Assembly (NCBI GenBank): GCA_965250205.1
Contig: CBDFNK010000023.1
Coordinates: forward strand, 248,001 to 312,000
Length of the DNA: 64,000 bases
Source of the DNA: JAHZKN01 sp965250205
Lineage (GTDB): Bacteria; Pseudomonadota; Alphaproteobacteria; Rhizobiales; Hyphomicrobiaceae
Reading direction: 5' to 3'
The translations under genes were made by a program, and so were the position numbers. Numbering within the stretch: the stretch's first letter is position 1; each line of letters opens with the position of its first letter. The notes below the pieces were generated by a model that searched no databases, was not told the origin of the DNA, and worked only from the letters and a program-made list of their open reading frames with translations. Of this stretch, positions 35,808-43,488 are shown one piece after another.

Positions 35808-36608
35808 ATGGCCGTTTACGCAGTCGCGCAACACAAGGTCAGCATCGCGTTAGCCTGCCGGGCATTTTTGATCAGCCAGACCTGTTATCGCTACGAGCGC
35901 AAGCTTGATGATGACAATGCAAGGATTGCCGATTGGCTGGTTCGCTTGACGACCAATCGTCGGACATGGGGGTTCGGCTTGTGCTTTTTGTACCTGCGTA
36001 ACGTCAAGGGTTTTGGTTGGAACCATAAACGTGTTTATCGGATTTACTGTGAGTTGGAGCTGAATCTTCGGATCAAACCGAGGAAACGGTTACAGCGCTC
36101 AAAGCCGGAACCTCAGGCTGTACCAAACCGTCCCAATCACACCTGGTCGATGGATTTTATGGCTGACCAATTGGGCGATGGGCGCGCCATTCGCACATTA
36201 AACGTGCTGGATGATTTTAATCGCGAGGGGCTTGGTATTGAGGTCGACTTTTCGCTGCCTGCGGAGCGTGTGGTGCGCAGCTTGAAGCGGATCATTGAAT
36301 GGCGCGGCAAGCCGTTGGCGATACGCGTGGACAATGGCCCGGAATACATCAGCGGAACGCTGATCGCGTGGGCTTCGAGGGAAGGTGTTCGGCTTGATTA
36401 TATCCAGCCCGGCAATCCCCAACAGAATGCTTATATCGAGCGCTACAACCGCACGGTTCGCGGCGAATGGCTGGGGCAGAATATCTTTGCAACGATAGAG
36501 GAGGCGCAGGAGCAAGCCACCAAATGGCTCTGGACTTACAACAACGACCGTCCCAACATGGGGCTAGGCGGGATCACACCTGCCATGAAATTGAAACTCG
36601 CCGCTTAA
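35808..36608 (+). CDS. IS3-family transposase OrfB (copy 1)
   Basis: 266-aa integrase-type transposase. DDE residues fit WSMDFMADQL (first Asp), IRVDNGPEYIS (second Asp) and QQNAYIERYNRTVRGEWL (Glu). Conserved tail WLWTYNNDRPNMGLGGITP. In IS3 elements OrfB is usually fused to OrfA by a -1 frameshift; here ATG 35808 has its own GGAAGGAG. Identical to the copy at 52498. Confidence 0.94.
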   Translation: MAVYAVAQHKVSIALACRAFLISQTCYRYERKLDDDNARIADWLVRLTTNRRTWGFGLCFLYLRNVKGFGWNHKRVYRIYCELELNLRIKPRKRLQRSKPEPQAVPNRPNHTWSMDFMADQLGDGRAIRTLNVLDDFNREGLGIEVDFSLPAERVVRSLKRIIEWRGKPLAIRVDNGPEYISGTLIAWASREGVRLDYIQPGNPQQNAYIERYNRTVRGEWLGQNIFATIEEAQEQATKWLWTYNNDRPNMGLGGITPAMKLKLAA

Positions 36609-36647
36609 GTTCTACAGGCGGACCCCATTAAAAATGGGGGGATTACC

Positions 36648-36776
36648 CCTCATGAAGATGGCAAGGGTTTCAACCTGGATCTCCAGGCCATGCCCCTTGA
36701 TGGTCGTCTTGTTCTTCGTGAACCTAAAGCCGACGATCAAAGTGGTGAACAGCCTAATGAGAAAAAGGCTGCCTAA
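36648..36776 (+). pseudogene. 3' remnant of a small conserved protein gene, cut by IS3
   Basis: Frame to TAA 36774 reads HEDGKGFNLDLQAMPLDGR, LVLREPKADDQSGE and NEKKAA. This matches the C-terminal half of the 64-aa protein at 42769 (HKDEKGFNLVLQALPTDGRL). The N-terminal half and start are missing at the IS boundary, so the gene is inactive. Confidence 0.75.
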
Positions 36777-36811
36777 GCCATCGGTGATTTGATGTAAATC
36801 AGATCACCAAG

Positions 36812-36848
36812 AAGAGCTTACTGCTTCGGTAGTGGGCTCTTTTCTTTG
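36812..36848 (+). terminator. Probable terminator behind the small-protein remnant
   Basis: AAGAGC...GCTCTT arms enclosing CTGCTTCGGTAG, followed by TTCTTT. Similar placement to the terminator behind the intact homologue at 42996. Confidence 0.55.
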
Positions 36849-36897
36849 GATAAACTTTTTTAGAGCAATAAAATATAACCTCGAAGAGGGTGTTTGC

Positions 36898-36903
36898 TAT
36901 AAT
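36898..36903 (+). promoter_or_regulatory. Extended -10 promoter (TGCTATAAT) before the AAA-DUF4435 gene
   Basis: TATAAT at 36898-36903 with TG one base upstream. The -35 region is weak, as is common with extended -10 promoters. Transcription would begin at about 36910, only a few bases before ATG 36914, so the mRNA may be leaderless. Confidence 0.45.
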
Positions 36904-36913
36904 CAGTAACACT

Positions 36914-38551
36914 ATGAATTTTACAGCAAATATTACCAAAGCAAATGATGAGATAAATCCCCAAGCAGTGAACATCGAAACTGGTGAAGTACTGTTTATA
37001 GTTGGGGCGAACGGAACTGGGAAGACGGGTTTTGTTCAGGATCTTACGAGTAAATATCGCAATAATAATTACAATGTAGTGCGCATTCATGCACAACGGC
37101 ATGTACGAATTGATAAAAGTAGTAATACTCTAACGGCACACCAGTATAGAACAAACAAACAAGCTGTACAAAACCAAGAAGGTAACCCAACGTTTCGGCA
37201 CAGCGATACGCATGCCGACACACGGCTAAGCTTACTTTTATATGAGCTGGTAAAAGCCGACAATGATCGCGCCCATGCAATCGCAACACATGTAGAGAGT
37301 GATGAGACCGCTACTGCTAGAACGTATGCTCAACAGCGACCAAGTATTCTTACGCAATTAAACATGTTAGTGGCAAACGCAGGTTTTACGTTCTCGGTAT
37401 CTTATGAAAACGAAACCTTCAATGCAAAACACGGAAGCGGACAACCCTTTGCAATTAGTCAATTATCAGATGGAGAGCGTGCATCTCTTTTGATGATATC
37501 TGAGGTGCTTATTGCACCGGACAATAGTGTAATAATTGTTGATGAGCCAGAACGTCATCTGCATAGATCAATATCCGCCCCCCTACTCACCTCGCTCTTA
37601 CGTCAAAAAAATACTTGTGCATTTATAGTGGCAACCCACGATATTGACCTGGTTTTAGACATGGGTGAACACAGGACAATACTGGTGCGAGGAGTAATGT
37701 TTCAAGGGGCAGAGCTGAAGGCATTTGATTATGATGTTTTAGGTAACGCAACTGAGTTGGATGAGAAAACGAAATATACAATACTCGGCGCACGTAGGGT
37801 GGTCGCGTTCACGGAAGGGGAAACAAACAAGAGCTTAGATACACCAATGTATGCTGCACTATTTCCAAATACGACCTTTAGTGCGGTTGGCCCAAGTCGT
37901 GAGGTCATCAACGCTGTAAGAACTATTCGATCATCAGAAGACTGTCATTGGGTCAAAGCGTTCGGGGTTATAGACGGAGATTTTATTGCCGAAGCAGGCC
38001 AAGACAAAGAAGCACTACGTGAAGCTGGGGTGTTTGTCGCAAAAAAACATTCAATTGAAAGTTTTTACTATGGCAGCTTAGCACGGGGTGCGGTCGCAAA
38101 ACACCAAGCACAATTCGAAACCTGGGATGCTGAAACTAGGCTAAAAGAGTTGGAGGCAACAATAATCGCTGAACTAGGAAAAAAGGAAACTCAAAAGCAT
38201 CTTGCTTCATATCGTGCTGAGGCAAACGTTCGGGGGTCGCTTAAAACTCTAGCTCCAACAAGGCAAGACTTGGTGTCAGGAAAGGTAAAAACTATCAAAG
38301 TGGATATTTCATCTCCATTTGAGGATGAATTGTCAATTATTAAGGAACTACATAAGAGCGGAGACGTCGATAACATCATAGAGAAATACAAAATTAGAGA
38401 GACGGGCGTACCGAATGCAATAGCGAGGATGCTTGGGTGCCAGGATAAAAATCAATATCACCGCTTAGTCATACATCTCGTTAAAAAAGATAGTCTACTG
38501 CGACTAGCTCTCAGAGCCTGGTTCGATGATTTGGCAGTATCAATCTCCTAA
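36914..38551 (+). CDS. AAA ATPase fused to DUF4435 (TOPRIM-like); merged PARIS-like defence protein
   Basis: 545 aa. The N-terminal ABC-type ATPase has Walker A GANGTGKT (31-38), signature LSDGERA near 184, Walker B VIIVDEPERHLH near 207 and His switch VATHDID near 239. The C-terminal part from about residue 295 (AFTEGETNKSLD) to GVIDGDF near 351 fits DUF4435, a TOPRIM-like nuclease domain. In PARIS, AriA (ATPase) and AriB (DUF4435) sense phage anti-restriction proteins and trigger AriB, which cleaves tRNA; fused AriA-AriB forms are known. Assignment here is by architecture. Start ATG 36914 follows an extended -10 box closely. OLD-like ATPase-TOPRIM proteins are the main alternative. Confidence 0.7.
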   Translation: MNFTANITKANDEINPQAVNIETGEVLFIVGANGTGKTGFVQDLTSKYRNNNYNVVRIHAQRHVRIDKSSNTLTAHQYRTNKQAVQNQEGNPTFRHSDTHADTRLSLLLYELVKADNDRAHAIATHVESDETATARTYAQQRPSILTQLNMLVANAGFTFSVSYENETFNAKHGSGQPFAISQLSDGERASLLMISEVLIAPDNSVIIVDEPERHLHRSISAPLLTSLLRQKNTCAFIVATHDIDLVLDMGEHRTILVRGVMFQGAELKAFDYDVLGNATELDEKTKYTILGARRVVAFTEGETNKSLDTPMYAALFPNTTFSAVGPSREVINAVRTIRSSEDCHWVKAFGVIDGDFIAEAGQDKEALREAGVFVAKKHSIESFYYGSLARGAVAKHQAQFETWDAETRLKELEATIIAELGKKETQKHLASYRAEANVRGSLKTLAPTRQDLVSGKVKTIKVDISSPFEDELSIIKELHKSGDVDNIIEKYKIRETGVPNAIARMLGCQDKNQYHRLVIHLVKKDSLLRLALRAWFDDLAVSIS

Positions 38552-38870
38552 AAGGAAGAAGGCTTTCCTTGGGTTTAAAACCCAATGCTTCAAAGCCTCA
38601 TTTTCGGAGCCGTGGCCCGTACCTCTTTTGAGGGACATGGATCTGAACATGCGGCGCGCCCTCATTTTTGGAGAGTGGTTCGCAGAACCACACAATAAAG
38701 AGAAAAGAAAAGACCCGATGGTGTTGGAAACCATCGGGCTTATTGATGAAGCCTTGCACGTGTGAGGTGCTGGGGCTTTGTGTCCTTTGGCCAAGAACCA
38801 GCTGATTATATCACACAAAAAGTGATATACTTTAAGCCACGTAACAACGTGTCTATGACCAATCCAGAAG
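38552..38870. other. Gene-poor region with hairpins and one small possible ORF
   Basis: TTGGGTTTAAAACCCAA at 38568-38584 and CCCGATGGT-GTTGGAA-ACCATCGGG at 38718-38742 are strong hairpins; the second is followed by a T-rich tract when read on the minus strand. A 42-codon frame at 38637-38765 (MDLNMRRALIFGEWFAEP) covers the second hairpin and has no recognised family. Confidence 0.35.
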
Positions 38871-38953
38871 GTAACCGTCCGGTGAGTACCGCCTTACATA
38901 CCCTTTCGAAGGCGATCATAGTGTCCACTTAATCCTAAGTGGACACTTATCTC

Positions 38954-39343
38954 ATGGCTGGAAAGACAAGAGCGCGGCGGCGGACATGGAGCACGGACTT
39001 CAAGACGCGTGTTGTTGCTGAGGCATCGCAGCCCGGCATTTCAGCTGCCCAGATCGCGCGTCGTTATGACCTCAATGCGAACCTTCTGTTCAACTGGAAG
39101 AAGAAATACGGTGCTGAAGCGACCCTGGTGCCAGTTGAGATTGTGTCTGACACGGTACCGGCGATTTCGGCGCAGCGCGAAGGTTTTCATGAACCCATCA
39201 ATCTTGCAGCGCCTGCGTCAGGCAGCCCTGGATTATCCAGCATTGAGATTGATCTCCCATGCGGGGCACGGCTGCGTTGCGGTTCCGACGTTTATTCAAC
39301 CCATTTGGTGCGGGTTCTTACAGTTCTGCGATCCAAACCGTGA
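38954..39343 (+). CDS. IS66 TnpA accessory protein
   Basis: 129 aa, helix-turn-helix protein WSTDFKTRVVAEASQPGISA, QIARRYDLNANLLFNWKKKY typical of the first IS66 ORF, then a C-terminal part ending VRVLTVLRSKP. ATG 38954 is preferred. Overlaps tnpB by GTGA. Appears intact. Confidence 0.88.
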   Translation: MAGKTRARRRTWSTDFKTRVVAEASQPGISAAQIARRYDLNANLLFNWKKKYGAEATLVPVEIVSDTVPAISAQREGFHEPINLAAPASGSPGLSSIEIDLPCGARLRCGSDVYSTHLVRVLTVLRSKP

Positions 39344-39687
39344 TCCCGGTTCCTGTGCAAACGAAAGTGTGGCTGGCTGCTGGCGTGACGGACATGCGCA
39401 AGGGATTTAATGGCCTAAGTATGCTGGCACAGAACGCATTGGAACAGGATCCGTTCTCAGGCCATTTATTCGTGTTTCGTGGCAGGCGTGGCGATCTATT
39501 GAAGATCATTTGGTGGGACGGTCAGGGCGCATGTCTGTTTTCCAAAAAATTGGAACGGGGCCGGTTTGTATGGCCGTCGCCGATCAATGGCAAAGTGACG
39601 ATCACCTCGGCACAGCTTGCCATGTTGTTGGAAGGGATTGATTGGCGGATGCCACAACGCACATGGCGTCCGTTGAAGGCCGGATAG
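39340..39687 (+). CDS. IS66 TnpB accessory protein
   Basis: 115 aa from GTG 39340 (VIPVPVQTKVWLAAGVTDMR). Characteristic TnpB sequence MRKGFNGLSMLAQNAL, GHLFVFRGRRGDLLKIIWWD and GKVTITSAQLAMLLEGIDW. Intact and required for IS66 transposition with TnpA and TnpC. Confidence 0.92.
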   Translation: MIPVPVQTKVWLAAGVTDMRKGFNGLSMLAQNALEQDPFSGHLFVFRGRRGDLLKIIWWDGQGACLFSKKLERGRFVWPSPINGKVTITSAQLAMLLEGIDWRMPQRTWRPLKAG

Positions 39688-39753
39688 TTTTTTCTGCGTG
39701 CTCTTTGACATTGTGGATTCATTTCGCGTGGCGAATAACGATATGTATTCGGC

Positions 39754-41312
39754 CATGATGATCGACGCTGGCCATACAGCACAGGAACAAAGCTGATCTG
39801 CGACGGCTGCTGGATCAACGCGACGCCGAGATTGCCAGACAATCAACAGAGCTTCAGGCGCGTGATCTTCTGATTGAAAAACTCAAACTGCAACTTAGCC
39901 AATCTGAGGCGGCAACGGTTCGGCACGAAGTCAGAAGCGTTGGACAAGATCATTGATCAACTTGAGCTCGCACTTGTCGAAGCGGAAGCAGCAGCAGAAC
40001 AGCATTATTGTGAACCACCATCCGCTGAGACGGAAGCCAAGCAACAACCAACGCGCAAACCGTTGCCCGATCATCTTCCGCGCGAAGATGTTGTGCTGTC
40101 TCCCGGTGTTACATGCCGAGCAGTGTGGTGGTGCATTACGTGCCCTCGGGCAAGATATCTCAGAGACCCTCGAATACGTCCCCGGACGCTTCAAGGTGAT
40201 CCGAACGGTTCGACCCAAGACTGTCCTGCCGGTTGCTGTGAGACCATTCATCAGGTTCGCGGCGCCGTCCATGCCGATTGAGCGTGGTCGTCCTTGCCCT
40301 GGGCTGTCTGGCGCATGTGCTGGTCAACAAATACGCTGATCATTTACCACTCTATCGTCAGTCACAAATTTATGCGCGCGACGGCATGCATCTCGATCGT
40401 TCGACACTCGCCGATTGGGTTAGCGCGGTCATCCGCACTTACTGGAACCACTCGCTGAGGCAATCGGCCGTCATGTGATGGCAGGAGCGGCGATCCACGG
40501 CGATGATACGCCGGTCAACGTTTTGGCTCCAGGAACAGGAACAGGCAAAACCAAGACCGGACGGTTGTGGGTCTATTTGAGAGACGAGCGGGATTGGGTC
40601 AGGCGATCCATCATCCCGCCGCGTTTTACAAGTTCACGCCGGATCGCAGGGGCCGTTGGCCACAAGACCATCTCAAAAACTTCTCAGGTTGGCTGCATGC
40701 CGATGGCTATGCAGGCTTTGAGGAGCTTTATCGGCGCGGCAACGTCAAAGAAGTGGCTTGTCTTGCTCATATCCGTTGCAAAGCTTCTTTGACATCCACG
40801 CGGCGCAAGGATCGGGGATTGCCAAAGAAGCTCTGCAACGGATTGCAACGCTCTACAAAATAGAAGCCAGCATTCGTGGCAAGCCGCCCGACCGACGTAA
40901 ATTCGCCAGACAAGAACCGGCGGCACCGCTCATCGACGACCTTGAAACTTGGCTGCATGCCCAGCTGACACAGATCTCAGGCAAGTCAGCCTTGGCCGGT
41001 GCAATCCGCTATGGCCTGACGCGTCTCAAACGGCTGCGGCCTTATCTCGGAGATGGCCGTCTCAGCATCGACAACAACGCCGCCGAACGCGGCATGCGCA
41101 GCATAGCGATCGGGCGCAAAGAACTACCTGTTCATGGGCTCGGACAACGGGGCGGAAAATCTGCTGCCATTGCCTACGCGCTGATCGAAACCGCCAAGCT
41201 CAATGGTATCGATCCGCAAGCTTGGTTGAGCGATGTTCTCACCCGCATCGCCGACCACAAAATCAACCGGATCGACGAACTGCTTCCATGGCGGTATACT
41301 CAGAAAAGCTGA
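39754..41312 (+). pseudogene. IS66 TnpC transposase, several frameshifts
   Basis: Recognisable pieces in different frames: LLIEKLKLQL, then (after a one-base shift at about 39896) LRRQRFGTKSEALDKIIDQL; LVNKYADHLPLYRQSQIYAR; HGDDTPVNVLAPGTGTGKTK; and RPYLGDGRLSIDNNAAERGM to the end. At least four frameshifts are needed to join them, so the transposase is inactive. The start is approximate. Confidence 0.85.
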
Positions 41313-41353
41313 ACCAATGCAGACGGCGGACGCTTACTATACACGTGAAAATT

Positions 41354-41680
41354 ATGACGGCTCTTGAAGCCAAGAACTCGTTTGGAAAATTCCTTTCGGC
41401 TTCTCAAAGAGAGCCCGTAATGGTGACCAAAAACAATCAGGAAGCCGGGGTGATGTTTTGCATGGCAGACCTTGAAAATCTTGCACAAGCGTATCTCTCT
41501 GAGAGGGAACTACAAAGAGTCCAAGACGGGAAAATAGGACTTGTTGAAGCTCTTATGTTCCAGGCACACATAAACAAGAAAATTGCGAAAAGTCGTCAAG
41601 AGTACGCCGAAGGGAAGTGCATAGAAATGAACGAAGAGTTTTTTGAGAAACTGAGGTCTCGTGTTTCTAAAACCTCATAG
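41354..41680 (+). CDS. Phd/YefM-type antitoxin-like protein
   Basis: 108 aa. The N-terminal Phd fold ALEAKNSFGKFLSASQREPV and MVTKNNQEAGVMFCM, followed by an unusual 60-residue extension (YLSERELQRVQDGK, EEFFEKLRSRVSKTS). ATG 41354; GTG 41345 also possible. It starts 17 bp after the IS66 end. No toxin gene follows directly; the next genes are another Phd and a RelE/ParE toxin. Confidence 0.7.
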   Translation: MTALEAKNSFGKFLSASQREPVMVTKNNQEAGVMFCMADLENLAQAYLSERELQRVQDGKIGLVEALMFQAHINKKIAKSRQEYAEGKCIEMNEEFFEKLRSRVSKTS

Positions 41681-41799
41681 TTGATACTGATTGTGGGAAA
41701 GCTTGAGAGCGTTGTAATTATTCTCATCCTTCCACATAGATTTTACGTTTCATGCAAAATGATTATACTCACGTATAATTAGTTCATCACTTTTCAAAC

Positions 41800-42066
41800 A
41801 TGACTATCAAGACCATGACCGCAACCCTAGCAAATAGAGAATTCGGTCGCTTTCTGGAAAGCGTTCAGAAATGACCTGTTTTGCTTACGAAGAAAAACCG
41901 TCCTGTAGCTATCACCATGTCTGTAGCAGATGCTGAAGCGTTTCTTGAGTACCGTATTGAAGCAGGAATTCAAAGAGGCTTGGATGATGTGAAAGCTGGT
42001 CGTTTTTTTGAAGCAACACCAGAGAATATGGGAGCGATGAAAGACCGTATAAAATCCAGCACGTAG
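41800..42066 (+). pseudogene. Phd-type antitoxin with one in-frame TGA (UGA possibly read as Gly)
   Basis: 88 codons if the TGA at 41872-41874 is read through: MTIKTMTATLANREFGRFLE, SVQK-(TGA)-PVLLTKKNRPVAI, TMSVADAEAFLEYRIEAG, ending in TAG. The frame is a complete Phd antitoxin with no other lesion. At the TGA position Phd proteins often have Gly or a charged residue before PV. With the standard code only a 24-residue peptide and an N-terminally truncated protein from TTG 41881 can be made. The cognate ParE-like toxin starts 1 bp after the stop. Start ATG 41800. Confidence 0.75.
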
Positions 42067-42067
42067 T

Positions 42068-42388
42068 ATGAACGTTCACTTCACTGGAAACTCGGAAGCC
42101 AACCTTACCGAGATACATATCTATCATCGAGACTATAGCGTATCCTTTGCAGATTCATTTCATGATGAAATTACCGATTTTACGATACAAAATCTATCGA
42201 CACATCCAAGACTTGGTCATGAGTACAATCCTGAGAAAGGTATTTTTAGGCTCATTTATAAAAGGCGTTATAACATCTACTATCTGATACAGGATGATAT
42301 CATTCACATCCTGTACATTTTGGATGGGCGTGTTTCATTCAATGCAGATTTAGAGCAACCAGAGTTCAAAATCCCGTCTCTTGATTAA
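42068..42388 (+). CDS. RelE/ParE-family toxin
   Basis: 106 aa. ParE-type fold elements: DSFHDEITDFTIQNLSTHPR, LGHEYNPEKGIFRLIYKRRY and NIYYLIQDDIIHILYILDGR. ParE members poison gyrase; RelE members cut mRNA; the sequence favours ParE but does not decide. Adjacent to the Phd-like gene with the internal TGA, so if that antitoxin is dead this toxin is unprotected by its own partner. Confidence 0.75.
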   Translation: MNVHFTGNSEANLTEIHIYHRDYSVSFADSFHDEITDFTIQNLSTHPRLGHEYNPEKGIFRLIYKRRYNIYYLIQDDIIHILYILDGRVSFNADLEQPEFKIPSLD

Positions 42389-42768
42389 ATTATTTCACAT
42401 CTCACTGCTTTGGTGAGACAAAAAACGACATTCCTTCGGAGCCGACACCTCTCACCATATCGACAGGTCGAACAGAAAGCACCCGAAGGGTGCGTAATGC
42501 AAGTGGAGCAGGCTATAAGCCTTGCCTGCAGTGAGTATGTCGATAGGCTAAGAGTGTAGGCGGGAGGATTCTTTGAACCTTTTACGTATTGGATATTAAT
42601 GGATATAATTGGATACCAGTGGTTCTCTTATTTTTACACGGCAGAGGCGTGCCCTCTGTCTTTTCTATTAAATCCACGCTGGCTTTTTCATACAAAAATT
42701 GACACCTGAAAATCCCCATTACAATCATTATTACAGCAGTATCGCTGTGACATTTTGAGGATATATCA
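42389..42768. other. Gene-free region with promoter for the next gene
   Basis: Inverted repeats GCACCC-GAA-GGGTGC (about 42480) and a GTCGA...TCGAC pair around it indicate a folded segment. A probable promoter lies at 42699-42725 (TTGACA, 15 bp, TACAAT), 44 bp before ATG 42769. No ORF supported. Confidence 0.4.
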
Positions 42769-42963
42769 ATGGCTAAAACCAATGGTAAGCCTGCCTTCAA
42801 CGTCTACACGGTCGATGACCGTGGGGAGGGAAATGATCCTTTCTGGTTGAAGGTAGGAGCGGCGTTTCCCCACAAGGATGAGAAAGGTTTTAATCTTGTG
42901 CTTCAGGCACTGCCAACCGATGGTCGGCTGGTGCTTCGTGAGTATCAGGAACCAAAAACATAA
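42769..42963 (+). CDS. Small conserved island protein, unknown function
   Basis: 64 aa, MAKTNGKPAFNVYTVDDRGE, FWLKVGAAFPHKDEKGFNLV, LQALPTDGRLVLREYQEPKT. A second, truncated homologue lies at 36648. The sequence pattern (single compact beta-rich domain) is found on many mobile elements but has no assigned role. A promoter upstream and a strong terminator downstream make it a single-gene transcript. Confidence 0.75.
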   Translation: MAKTNGKPAFNVYTVDDRGEGNDPFWLKVGAAFPHKDEKGFNLVLQALPTDGRLVLREYQEPKT

Positions 42964-42995
42964 AAACTTTTTTGCCGTACTCTCTCATTGACCTC

Positions 42996-43025
42996 AAGGG
43001 CTACTTACACGTAGCCCTTTTTTTT
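42996..43025 (+). terminator. Rho-independent terminator
   Basis: AAGGGCTAC-TTACAC-GTAGCCCTT followed by a T8 tract, directly behind the 64-aa protein gene. Confidence 0.9.
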
Positions 43026-43488
43026 ATGCTTTTATCCGAGCTGATATGAGCGGGAGAGCCGTGTGATTTCTTGAGTGTTCCAACACCTCAAAACTCACCA
43101 AAAATGATGCATCAGTCACAGCCTCAGTGATAGAGCTTTTACGTCTTCGCTTACGGGCTTAGCAACAAGCCCTGGCTAACGCCACCTTCAGGTATGGGCT
43201 TGTTTCAAGCCCTCTAGCTCCGACAAACGGCTCCAAAAATGAGACTGGTGGTGGTGGTGACACCCATCGAACAGAGAATATTCATGGTTCTGTACTGAGT
43301 TCGTAGCTCTGCTGGTGTTAAGTTCATAGGAGACCAGATATGCTAACACAAAGGCTATCTGCTTCTCTTTTGGTTATGAACGTGGATTGAGCGTGTTGAA
43401 ATCAGATTGGACGCCTGCGGACCACTTCAACTTCTAAGATTCATTGGTCAGGACAATATAGTTAGGGTGTCGATCAAGCTGTTTGCGG
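43026..43488. other. Gene-free region
   Basis: No ORF supported. Contains GGGCTTAGCAACAAGCCC and GGGCTTGTTTCAAGCCC palindromes between 43155 and 43215. Confidence 0.4.

Larger units (their letters stand above)
35449..36647 (+). mobile_element. IS3-family insertion sequence, copy 1
   Basis: 1199 bp with 12-bp terminal inverted repeats GGTAATCCCCCC / GGGGGGATTACC, two ORFs. The OrfA helix-turn-helix and the OrfB DDE integrase suggest the IS407-like branch. An inverted copy of the same length lies at 52459-53657. No matching target duplication flanks this copy (GCC left, CCT right), consistent with rearrangement. It truncates the 5' part of the gene remnant at 36648. Confidence 0.9.
38871..41337 (+). 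mobile_element. IS66-family insertion sequence, decayed
   Basis: About 2.47 kb with tnpA, tnpB and a broken tnpC. Right end (reverse) GTAAGCGTCCGCCG and left end GTAACCGTCCGGTGAG share GTAAxCGTCCG, the IS66-type terminal repeat GTAAGCG. Target duplications of 8 bp are not recognisable. Higher GC than the surrounding island. Confidence 0.85.
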
